8,337 nucleotides of DNA, taken from NCBI GenBank assembly GCA_903932755.1, contig CAIZHL010000118.1:1-8337 (forward strand), read 5' to 3'. Positions within the stretch are counted from its first letter, which is position 1. Each line of letters begins with the position of its first letter. The DNA is from an uncultured beta proteobacterium (lineage in GTDB: Bacteria > Pseudomonadota > Gammaproteobacteria > Burkholderiales > Rhodocyclaceae). This document shows positions 1 through 6,075 of this stretch, piece by piece. The translations under genes were made by a program, and so were the position numbers. A model generated the notes under the pieces. It ran no database searches and had not been told where the DNA came from. It saw only the letters and a program-made list of their open reading frames with translations.

Positions 1-184
1 CCCAGGCCAGGCTGTCCCAACTCAATCCCTGGCGCACCCGGGTATTGCGGAACACATACTGGTCGTCGTCCCAGTTCACGAAGCCGAACCAGGCCGTCTG
101 CAGGTAGATCGCCGCCACCGCCACGGCGAGGACGCACATCACGGCGAGGTCGATGCGCCGGCGGTCGGGACGCGGCATGCTCAT
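1..184 (-). CDS. TMTC-like GT-C family glycosyltransferase / TPR protein, N-terminal fragment
   Basis: Only the first 61 codons are present; the gene runs off the left edge. I translated it by hand from ATG at 184-182 (MSMPRPDRRR...), with a second in-frame ATG at 178. It has a basic N-terminus, one hydrophobic segment (about residues 12-30) and then GFVNWDDDQYVFRNTRVRQG with LSWDSLAW after it. An N-terminal helix followed by F-V-N-[YW]-D-D-x-x-Y-V and a G-L-[ST]-W-x-x-[LV]-x-W segment is what I know from bacterial membrane proteins of the TMTC-like GT-C type, which carry TPRs at the C-terminus. In GT-C enzymes acidic residues in this first external loop are catalytic, so the DDD run fits. 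The acceptor is unknown; modification of surface proteins is possible. The gene is separated from the cytochrome operon by a likely terminator, so its neighbourhood does not prove a link. The Shine-Dalgarno is weak, and a GC-only hairpin ends 5 nt before the ATG. The family call rests on a short stretch. Confidence 0.62.
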   Translation of the reverse strand, partial: MSMPRPDRRRIDLAVMCVLAVAVAAIYLQTAWFGFVNWDDDQYVFRNTRVRQGLSWDSLAW

Positions 185-189
185 GTCCG

Positions 190-205
190 CGCGCCAGGCG
201 GCGCG
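190..205 (-). promoter_or_regulatory. GC-only hairpin at the ribosome-binding region of the TMTC-like gene
   Basis: On the minus strand CGCGCC and GGCGCG (plus positions 200-205 and 190-195) form a perfect 6-bp stem with a 4-nt GCCT loop. The stem ends 5 nt before the ATG at 184, exactly where a ribosome would bind. It would be stable and could lower translation. No poly-T follows, so it is not a terminator. Such short GC palindromes also arise by chance in GC-rich DNA. Confidence 0.35.
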
Positions 206-280
206 ATCACCGCTTGCTTGTCACGGCGCGAAGCCCGGGTCGGGGCGTGGTGGGAGATCGGGTCTTTCACGAGGAGCACG

Positions 281-309
281 ATGTTACTTGACGCCCCCGC
301 CCCCCGCAA
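281..309 (-). promoter_or_regulatory. possible sigma-70-like promoter for the TMTC-like gene
   Basis: On the minus strand TTGCGG (plus 304-309) is separated by exactly 17 nt from TAACAT (plus 281-286). The -10 element matches TATAAT at 4 of 6 positions and the -35 matches TTGACA at 3 of 6. It sits after the predicted operon terminator and would give a leader of roughly 90 nt before the ATG at 184, which is a sensible place for a promoter. The spacer is very G-rich (runs of six and five G on the minus strand). The match is weak. Apart from this, the terminator and the hairpin at 190-205, I see nothing in the 185-435 gap. Confidence 0.25.
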
Positions 310-390
310 CCGCAAAGGGCATCCGAAAATGACAAACGGAAGCGAAGGCCGGATGCGGCGAAAGCCATCGACGGAACACGGGCTGAATTC

Positions 391-433
391 AAAAAACTCG
401 GCGGCGGCGACACGGCGAGAGCAGGTCGCCGCC
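391..433 (-). terminator. probable intrinsic terminator of the cytochrome operon
   Basis: Two nucleotides after the ResB stop codon (436-438), the minus strand reads GGCGGCGAC, a 13-nt loop, then GTCGCCGCC: a perfect 9-bp stem (plus 425-433 with 403-411). It is followed by GCCGAG and a run of six T (plus 391-396). The 6-nt offset between stem and T-run is longer than ideal. A shorter alternative pairing (CTCG with CGAG) would bring the stem right against the T-run. The position after the last gene of the run, and before an unrelated gene, supports the call. Confidence 0.55.
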
Positions 434-435
434 CG

Positions 436-1482
436 CTATGCCGCCTGCCACGGCTTGGCCGCGAACTTCCGCCAGAAGTGCCAGCCCAAGGCCAACACCG
501 CCAGCGCGCAGGCGGCGAGCAGCCAGGGCATGGTCCAGTCGTAGAAGATGTTGTAGCCCATCCAGGTGGTGAGGCCGACATAGACCACGCGGCCGGAAGG
601 AATCGGCACCGATTCGCCGGGCTTCAGGGTTGCCACGCGCCACGGTGTCTCCAGCGTGACGTCATGCTCACCCGGCAGGCGAAAGCTGCCTGCCGCCCCG
701 GGATCGATCAGTTGCCCGCGAATGTTCAGCCTGACGCGAAGTTCGTCAGCCCCCAGCCGCCATGTGGTGCTCTGATCATCCCGATGCAAGGGATAACCGG
801 GAAAATTGACCGAACCCAGTTCGGGCTCACCCTGCAGCGGCTCCCAGCGGAAGAGTGCGGCGAAGCCCTTGTTCGAGGAGGTATAGATTCGGTAACCGCG
901 GATCACCAGCGGCATCTGGTCACCGATCTCCGCCGTCTGCGGAATCCCGTTCTCGTCGCGCCAGCGCACCCGATTTACCGTCGCGTCGCGCCGCAGGCCC
1001 GGCCTGTAGTCGATGGTGAAGCCGAGGTTCTCGAACGTCATGGCATCCTTCGCCCCGCCGTGCCAGGGCCCGGCCTCGACGCGTTCCATGGCAAGGTGCC
1101 TGCCACCGCTGACGACTTCGGTCGTCGCCCGCAAGTACGTCAGTCGACCTGCTGCAACAAGGACAATGATGGCCAACAGGGCAAGATGGAACATCAGCAG
1201 GGGCAGTTGCCGGTGGAAAGCTTTGTTGGTCACGATCGCCGCGAGCAGGTTGCTCGACAGCAGCGCCAGGGGCAGAACCAGCGGCAGGGTCGCGTCGGCT
1301 TCGCCGGCAGCGTCGTAGATATAGACCACGGCGCCCAGCAACAGCACCAGGCTGACCAGTGTCAGGCGCAGGGAAGCCAGCACAGCGAGCGGACCCTGCC
1401 CGTTGCGGGCGGCGGACTCCGCCTCGCCAGGGGGCGGAATCGATGGCGGAACATCGGAGTGCATGGATGGATACTTCGCCAT
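436..1482 (-). CDS. ResB-like (CcsB) cytochrome c biogenesis membrane protein
   Basis: This is a 348-residue ResB/CcsB-family protein, the System II component that, with CcsA/ResC, carries heme across the inner membrane for attachment to CXXCH motifs. The start at 1482 (MAKYPSMHSD) is chosen because GAGGG lies 8 nt upstream; an in-frame ATG at 1497 lacks a Shine-Dalgarno. A proline-rich cytoplasmic N-terminus (1-30) is followed by hydrophobic segments at about 32-54, 66-85 and 92-113, a roughly 200-residue external domain, and a last membrane helix at about 317-337. His99 in the third helix (PLLMFHLALL) is placed like the transmembrane heme-binding histidine of the CcsB part of CcsBA (family knowledge; alignment not run). 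The protein is short for ResB, mainly because the external domain is small. No CcsA/ResC gene is next to it: a terminator follows instead. It is probably dedicated to the cytochromes encoded upstream. The ResB call is confident; function without CcsA nearby is uncertain. Confidence 0.86.
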   Translation of the reverse strand: MAKYPSMHSDVPPSIPPPGEAESAARNGQGPLAVLASLRLTLVSLVLLLGAVVYIYDAAGEADATLPLVLPLALLSSNLLAAIVTNKAFHRQLPLLMFHLALLAIIVLVAAGRLTYLRATTEVVSGGRHLAMERVEAGPWHGGAKDAMTFENLGFTIDYRPGLRRDATVNRVRWRDENGIPQTAEIGDQMPLVIRGYRIYTSSNKGFAALFRWEPLQGEPELGSVNFPGYPLHRDDQSTTWRLGADELRVRLNIRGQLIDPGAAGSFRLPGEHDVTLETPWRVATLKPGESVPIPSGRVVYVGLTTWMGYNIFYDWTMPWLLAACALAVLALGWHFWRKFAAKPWQAA

Positions 1483-1540
1483 CGATTCAGCCCTCATGCC
1501 GATGGCAGCGTTGATGAAATTGGGGCAGTCCAGTGAATCG
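1483..1540 (-). repeat. inverted repeat framing the ResB ribosome-binding site
   Basis: In the 63-nt gap before ResB, CGATTCA just after the 11-heme gene stop (plus 1534-1540) is complementary to TGAATCG (plus 1483-1489) directly before the ResB ATG. Pairing would enclose the GAGGG Shine-Dalgarno (plus 1491-1495) and block part of its spacer. A small TGCC/GGCA hairpin lies inside. A 7-bp match across a 44-nt loop can arise by chance. Confidence 0.22.
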
Positions 1541-1545
1541 CCCGA

Positions 1546-4368
1546 TCAGGGCGGATTGGAACACATGTCCTTCATCCAGGCCTTGTCGTTACCGGTTCGA
1601 TTGGTGGTGCCGCCCTGGCTGTTGGCGATGATGGGAACCCCCAGGGTAGACGTTCCGCAGTTGGCCTCGTCCCATTGCCCGGGCCTTGCGAAAGTCCGGA
1701 TCTTGAGCTTGGCTTGGAGGTAGTAGGGAGCGTTGGTGTAGTTGTCGCCGTTGACATTGATGGCCACCTGGTTGCTGCTGCCGGCGGCAAAACCGGCTTC
1801 CTCTCCGACGTCGTTGAGATTCACCAGCAGGGACTTGTTCTTCCAGCCGTGAGGCACGGCAACGTGGCACCAGGTGCATTGCAGCGGCGACGCGCCTTTG
1901 GTGATATGAAAAGCGTGAAGGTTGCCATCGCCAGAACCGCAGCAGAATCCCGAGGAGCCGGTCGGATTGTGGCACTTGAGGCAGAGCGGCGCGCTGCCGG
2001 TCGAACTGTCGGCGTTCCACGTTCCCTTGAGGATGAAGGGATTGCCCGATCCGTGCGGACCCCAGGGATTGCCGGCGCCGGTGGTGGCATTGGTGCCGTC
2101 GGGAATCACCGAGGTGGTGCTGGTCACGTTGCTGCCGTGGCAGTCGGTGCAGTACATGGTCTGCGTGCCGATTGCGTTGTTCCAGGGCGCGCGCCATGCC
2201 TCGCCGGCAGTCGCCGACACGGCCCGCTTGGTCGCAGTGCGCCCGGTGGAGCGCATCACCGGATGCCAGGAACGGCGGTTGTTGGTGTTGTAGCCGATGG
2301 CCCCGGACTCGTTGCCGAGGTTGATGGCGGTGCCCGCTGTCGACTCGTCGGCATGGTTGTCCGGGGCCTGGAACTCCTTGGCCTGGTCGGTGTAACGCGT
2401 CAAGGCATTGCCCACTCCCGGCGCCGCCGGAGGGGTGCCCCCGGCCGGCGTCAGTCCGCGTTCGGTGCCGCTGGTCCGCAGCAGCGGCGGCGTAGTGTAG
2501 CCATAAGTCGAATGGCACTTGAGGCAAACCTGGTACTCGCGCGTGACGAAGCCCCTGGCGTCCATGTTGGCATTGGTCAGCGGCACGGTGTTGGGCACCA
2601 CCTCGCTGCCGGGGTCGCCGCGCCGCACGGTGTAGTTGGCGGCCGAAGCGTGAAAGGAGCGACCGGCGGGGGTGGCGGTGTAGACCGGCTCCACGCCCCA
2701 GGTACCGCGCAGCACGCCCGACGCCACATTGGTATGCGTCATCGCGGTATCGGTGTGGTTGTGCGTGCCTTCGGTCTGCGGGGTAATGATGTTGTAGGTA
2801 TTGTCCGCCGAGCCGTAGAACAGCCGGTTCTTCACCACCCGGTGCGGGTTGTGGCAATCGGTGCATTCCACGTGCCGGTTGGCCGCCGTGGTGCCCAGCA
2901 ACTCGCGCTTTTCAATCAGGTCGGCGCCGCACTTGTTGCCCGCCGTGGTGCAGTCCGAGCCGGAGGTGTTGACACCGTTCACCACTCCGCCGGGATAGGC
3001 ATCGGTGAATGCCGGCCGGCCGCTGCCGGGGTCGTGCGCTTCAACCCCGGCCGCATCCTGGTCGGCCGAAGTGATGGGCATGCGGTAGGTGAGCGTGAAA
3101 TCCGTGCGGATGTTCGGCACTGCCTTGTTGGCATCCGGAACCAGGATGGTGCCGCCCGCATTGGCATCGCGGTGGCACTGGTAGCAGGTTTCCTCGATTG
3201 CCGAAGTGCCTCCGACCTTGAATCCGCCGGCGTCCAGCCCGGTGGCCGCCGTCGCGCCGGTGCCCTCGCGCAGCAGGCGGCGCGAACCGGACACGGTATG
3301 CGTGTCGTGGCAATTGAGGCAGGACACCTTCCACACCGCCGGGGCGTTGGCGCCGGTGGGAAACTGGCGCGTCGCGGCCGCCGCATCGCGATAAAGCTGG
3401 GTTGCCACGTTTTCGTTGGCATGGGCGGAATAAGCCCAACTGGCGCCGCCCGCACCGCCCAGCCCCTTGTCGTGGCAGGCGAGGCAAATGATGTCGGTGC
3501 CGTCGGCGTAGCTGGCGGTCGGCTGCGCTTTCTGCAGGCGGGGCCGGCGCAGGAACTTGATGTTGCCTTCGGCGGTCAGGTCTGCTCCGCTGCCCTTGAT
3601 GTGCGGATCGTGGCAGGTGGTGCATTGCACCTGGCCGGCGGAAGATGCGCCGGTAGGCTCGAGCGGCAGCACCGGGCGCGCCGCGCCCTGCCCGGCCGCG
3701 CGCTTGCCGAACAGCGGATGGGTGCTGCCGACGACGATGGTCGAATTCTGGCTGGCATTGGGTACCCGCAGTTCGCCGTCGCGGGCGGCGAGCGTTGCAT
3801 CATAGGTGACGGAAATCGGATGGTCGTTGGTCAGGTCGAATCCCGTGGTCTGCGCCAAAGAACCGCCGCCGATGTTGCGGGTGTAGCCGGTGGTCTTGCC
3901 GCTGCCGTCAGGCATGATGCCGCCGGTGCCGGTGCCGGTCATGGTGATCGCCGTCGACGTGGTGCCTCCGCGCAAGACGCGCACACTGCCAAGTGCCATG
4001 GCGCCATCGTGACAGGACAGGCATAGCTTGGAACTGCCCAAGGGCTGCTGCAGCGAGGTATTGAGGATGGTTTCGGCGTCGAGCGACTTCGATGTGTAGA
4101 CGACATAGGTCTTGGCAACCAGAGTCTTGTTCCACAATGGTTTTTCTGCCAGCGCACCGGTATCGGCGCCGTGCGGCGTGTGGCAGAAGACACAGACCTC
4201 GTTCTCGGTGGTGGCCTTGGTCGCGCCGACGAACGGGTTGGATGAAGACAGGTTGTGCAGGGTGTTCCTGACGTCGGACGTCCGTTGCGCCCCGGCCGGC
4301 AACGGCAGCGCAGCCAACAACATGGCGCCGAGGGCGGCAGCGACCGCCAACACGTGCCGATCATTCAT
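1546..4368 (-). CDS. exported 11-heme c-type cytochrome, 940 residues, paired-CXXCH type
   Basis: A large secreted multiheme cytochrome, likely the outer or extracellular electron-transfer component. The start at 4368 is firm: AGGAGG sits 8 nt upstream, inside the NHL gene, and the two genes overlap by 8 nt. A signal peptide (1-27, ...LPLPAGA|QR) is followed by 11 CXXCH motifs starting at residues 59, 116, 249, 295, 350, 395, 502, 615, 740, 796 and 831. Hemes 1, 3, 5 and 7 have the form CxxCHxxH (TPH, DPH, DTH, NPH), and each is followed by a plainer motif, mostly CLxCH. This fits five tandem doubled-CXXCH units plus a last heme, CTWCHVAVPHGW. Many other histidines could serve as distal ligands. 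Six cysteines are not in heme motifs: 473, 480, 809, 810, 904 and 936. Heme-free stretches are long (121-248, 507-614, 620-739) and the last 105 residues have no heme. There is no lipobox and no membrane anchor. It could be a surface reductase/oxidase or a filament-forming cytochrome; I cannot decide which. Heme count certain, role inferred. Confidence 0.9.
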   Translation of the reverse strand: MNDRHVLAVAAALGAMLLAALPLPAGAQRTSDVRNTLHNLSSSNPFVGATKATTENEVCVFCHTPHGADTGALAEKPLWNKTLVAKTYVVYTSKSLDAETILNTSLQQPLGSSKLCLSCHDGAMALGSVRVLRGGTTSTAITMTGTGTGGIMPDGSGKTTGYTRNIGGGSLAQTTGFDLTNDHPISVTYDATLAARDGELRVPNASQNSTIVVGSTHPLFGKRAAGQGAARPVLPLEPTGASSAGQVQCTTCHDPHIKGSGADLTAEGNIKFLRRPRLQKAQPTASYADGTDIICLACHDKGLGGAGGASWAYSAHANENVATQLYRDAAAATRQFPTGANAPAVWKVSCLNCHDTHTVSGSRRLLREGTGATAATGLDAGGFKVGGTSAIEETCYQCHRDANAGGTILVPDANKAVPNIRTDFTLTYRMPITSADQDAAGVEAHDPGSGRPAFTDAYPGGVVNGVNTSGSDCTTAGNKCGADLIEKRELLGTTAANRHVECTDCHNPHRVVKNRLFYGSADNTYNIITPQTEGTHNHTDTAMTHTNVASGVLRGTWGVEPVYTATPAGRSFHASAANYTVRRGDPGSEVVPNTVPLTNANMDARGFVTREYQVCLKCHSTYGYTTPPLLRTSGTERGLTPAGGTPPAAPGVGNALTRYTDQAKEFQAPDNHADESTAGTAINLGNESGAIGYNTNNRRSWHPVMRSTGRTATKRAVSATAGEAWRAPWNNAIGTQTMYCTDCHGSNVTSTTSVIPDGTNATTGAGNPWGPHGSGNPFILKGTWNADSSTGSAPLCLKCHNPTGSSGFCCGSGDGNLHAFHITKGASPLQCTWCHVAVPHGWKNKSLLVNLNDVGEEAGFAAGSSNQVAINVNGDNYTNAPYYLQAKLKIRTFARPGQWDEANCGTSTLGVPIIANSQGGTTNRTGNDKAWMKDMCSNPP

Positions 4369-5506
4369 TTTCCGAACCTCCTCCGAGAAACTGGAACACC
4401 GCGACGCGGCTGTTCAGCATGTCCGCCACATACACCCGGTTGCGCGAGTCTATCCAGACGCCCGAGGGCAGGTGCAACTGCCCGGGGCCGGTACCCGTGC
4501 CGCCCAACGGCATCAGGAACTGGCCGCGCCGGTTGTAAATCAGCAAGTAGTCGAAATACGATTCGACCACGTAGAGGTTCTGCTCGCTATCGACGGCGAC
4601 GCCCTTGGGGCGCGACAAGTTGCCGACGACCATGCCCCGCTTGCCGACCGTGGCAAGGTAATCGCCGCTTCGGGTGGAGAACACCTGGACGCGGGCATTC
4701 ATGGTATCGGTGACGTAGAGCTTGTCATGGGCAATGGCAATGTGGGTCGGATGGTTGAATTCGCCGGCTTCGTCGCCGCGCGTACCCAGTTCCGCAAGCA
4801 AATTGCCTTCCATGTTGAAGATCTTGACCTGGTGCGCCGTCGTATCGGCGACATAGATCTTGCGGGCGACCGGATCGAAGGCGATGCCATTGGGTCGCTG
4901 CAGGTGTCCGCGGCCGATGCTGGGCAAGGTCTCGCCGCCCGGCCCCAATTGGGCGACCAGCCCCAGATCGGCATCGGCGACGAAAATCCGGCCTTCGGGG
5001 CCTAGCGCGATGCCGACCGGGCTGATGAAGTCCTCCAGGCCGTCGGCCTTGAACCAGGTCTTTACCTCGGGCACTTTTTCGTCAAACATGAACACGGCGC
5101 CGCGCCCGATGTCGGTGACGAAGACGCGATCCTGGGCATCCACCGCCCCGGACTGCGGCCTGTCCATGACGACCGGGGCCGCCGGTCCGGCAATTATGTC
5201 GAGAGCCCGGAAAATGCTGTTCATGACGCCCTTGCCGAACTCTTCGGGACGACTGATATTGGTTTCGCCGCGCAATTCACCCAGATAGACATAGCGCGGC
5301 ACTTCGCCGTCGGACGCCGGCGGGAACATCAACCGCTGTGCCTGCGGCGTGGCTTCGAGGCCCATCGAAAACATCTGCTTCTCGCGCATGCTGCTGCAAC
5401 CGGCAAGGCCGAACAGCAGCGTCGCCAGCAGAAGCCATCCGGCCGGACCGGAAAGTGGTGCCGGGCCGCGCCGTGCCTGCTTGTGGACCGAACTCATGGC
5501 TGTCAT
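4361..5506 (-). CDS. NHL-repeat beta-propeller lipoprotein
   Basis: A 381-residue protein with a lipoprotein signal: a basic N-terminus, a hydrophobic stretch WLLLATLLFG and the lipobox L-A-G-C with Cys37. Serine at +2 favours sorting to the outer membrane. After PRYVYLGELRG (69-80), six NHL-type repeats follow at about 115-142, 162-188, 204-232, 251-277, 299-325 and 347-372. They carry the pattern G-[IV]-A-[VIF]-D followed by [IL]-[YF]-V-[AT]-[DE], as in RPNGIAFDPVARKIYVADTT. Six repeats would close a six-bladed propeller, a fold used for protein or ligand binding rather than redox chemistry; no CXXCH is present. NHL lipoproteins occur beside multiheme surface cytochrome genes in other electroactive bacteria, so a scaffold or assembly role is reasonable (inference). 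The start is uncertain: ATG 5506 and ATG 5497 both lack a good Shine-Dalgarno, and the frame stays open to ATG 5680. The distal start would bury the signal peptide, so I reject it. The 3' end overlaps the 11-heme gene by 8 nt and holds its ribosome-binding site. Confidence 0.88.
   Translation of the reverse strand: MTAMSSVHKQARRGPAPLSGPAGWLLLATLLFGLAGCSSMREKQMFSMGLEATPQAQRLMFPPASDGEVPRYVYLGELRGETNISRPEEFGKGVMNSIFRALDIIAGPAAPVVMDRPQSGAVDAQDRVFVTDIGRGAVFMFDEKVPEVKTWFKADGLEDFISPVGIALGPEGRIFVADADLGLVAQLGPGGETLPSIGRGHLQRPNGIAFDPVARKIYVADTTAHQVKIFNMEGNLLAELGTRGDEAGEFNHPTHIAIAHDKLYVTDTMNARVQVFSTRSGDYLATVGKRGMVVGNLSRPKGVAVDSEQNLYVVESYFDYLLIYNRRGQFLMPLGGTGTGPGQLHLPSGVWIDSRNRVYVADMLNSRVAVFQFLGGGSENE
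4377..4382 (-). promoter_or_regulatory. strong Shine-Dalgarno of the 11-heme cytochrome gene
   Basis: AGGAGG on the minus strand, 8 nt before ATG 4368, lies within the Gly-Gly-Gly codons near the end of the NHL gene. It is the best ribosome-binding site in the window. It fixes the start and suggests that the large cytochrome is translated efficiently, coupled to the NHL gene. Confidence 0.85.
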
Positions 5507-5691
5507 TCTACTGGAAGTACCTGCCTGTCCTGAGCGCTGCGAGCCTGCGGTTGGTGCCCTCGGCTGCATGCCGCAACCCGCAGATAACCCTGTTTCGATC
5601 GGGGCCGCCAGATTCAGTTCCGCCGCCGTGTCGCCAGCGCCGACTTTTTGTTTCGGTCCGACAACGATGGCGGCGCGCATGGAATCGGCGG
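5507..5691 (-). other. only sizeable gap inside the operon, with no convincing promoter
   Basis: These 185 nt separate the small triheme gene from the NHL gene, while every other junction in the operon is much shorter or overlapping. The NHL reading frame runs open through it back to ATG 5680, but without protein-like features. I found no good -35/-10 pair on the minus strand and no poly-T tract marking a terminator. Its one clear structure is the stem-loop at 5545-5583. Confidence 0.5.
5545..5583 (-). repeat. stem-loop in the triheme-NHL intergenic gap
   Basis: On the minus strand CTGCGGGTTG (plus 5574-5583) pairs with CAACCGCAG (plus 5545-5553) over nine base pairs with one bulged G. Inside, CGGC and GCCG (plus 5570-5573 and 5561-5564) form a second 4-bp stem around ATGCA. 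No T-run follows, so it is not an intrinsic terminator. It could be an mRNA processing or stabilising element that sets the ratio of the upstream and downstream proteins. Confidence 0.45.
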
Positions 5692-6075
5692 CTACCAGCG
5701 GCCGGGGCCGCCGGTTTCATGCCCGCCCACGATTCCTGTCGGCAAACCCCGTTTGCCGGAATGGCACATGTCACATTTATCCACCGCCCAGGCCGTGTCG
5801 CCGTTGTGGCATGCGCCGCAATATCGGCCGTCCACGATATCGGCCATGTTGAAGTCATTGGAACCGACACGCATCTTGAACCCCAGTTCGGCATGACAGA
5901 CCTTGCAGCGAAAGCGGATGCGATGGAACCAGTGCGGGAAAACCACCGGGCGCATGCCTTCCTTTTCGGCGCGACGATTCAAGACCACATCGGCGTACTC
6001 CGCCGCGGCGGGAGGAATGGCCCCGTCCATGATCGCGAGCAGCGCCAGCAATACGCCGAGAGTAGCCGCGCGCAT
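5692..6075 (-). CDS. small periplasmic c7-type triheme cytochrome
   Basis: 127 residues with a signal peptide (about 1-25, ending PPAAA|EY) and three heme sites: CKVCH (57-61), CGACH (86-90) and CDMCH (101-105). The FPHWFH segment at 46-51 just before heme 1 matches the F-x-H-x-x-H signature by which c7/c3-type cytochromes supply distal histidines. The pattern FRCKVCH ... MADIVDGRYCGACHNG ... CDMCH is classic for the c7-type triheme domain. The protein would shuttle electrons in the periplasm. I choose ATG 6075, which overlaps the TGA of the preceding gene by one base (TGATG); a GTG at 6078 is an alternative and would overlap by four. The C-terminus is glycine-rich and contains His119, a possible further heme ligand. 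Unlike the two other triheme proteins here it has no DG[IV]HDP extension. Confidence 0.9.
   Translation of the reverse strand: MRAATLGVLLALLAIMDGAIPPAAAEYADVVLNRRAEKEGMRPVVFPHWFHRIRFRCKVCHAELGFKMRVGSNDFNMADIVDGRYCGACHNGDTAWAVDKCDMCHSGKRGLPTGIVGGHETGGPGRW

Noticed and set aside
218..544. Plus-strand open frame of 108 codons covering most of the 185-435 gap
   Set aside because: It runs through the terminator hairpin and into the end of ResB. The translation is Arg/Ala-rich with no features, and I see no promoter or Shine-Dalgarno for it.
478..1536. Plus-strand open frame of 352 codons opposite the ResB-like gene
   Set aside because: The translation is Gln/Arg/Gly-rich and lacks any recognisable domain or signal, while the minus strand encodes a coherent four-helix ResB protein.
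2929..2952. Cys473 and Cys480 of the 11-heme cytochrome as a noncanonical heme motif
   Set aside because: The sequence is CTTAGNKCG, with six residues between the cysteines and no His after the second. It does not fit CXXCH or known longer heme-binding variants, so a disulfide is more likely.
1675..4026. Very long plus-strand open frame of 783 codons opposite the 11-heme cytochrome
   Set aside because: It is antisense to a gene with clear heme motifs, signal peptide and Shine-Dalgarno. Its translation is a Gly/Val/Arg-rich string without domain features, as expected from GC-rich antisense frames.
4112..5005. Plus-strand open frame of 297 codons opposite the NHL and cytochrome genes
   Set aside because: It spans the junction of two well-supported minus-strand genes and has no protein-like features of its own.
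5507..5680. N-terminal extension of the NHL lipoprotein to ATG 5680
   Set aside because: It would place 58 residues before the signal peptide and lipobox, which is incompatible with lipoprotein export. The extra sequence looks like translated noncoding DNA.
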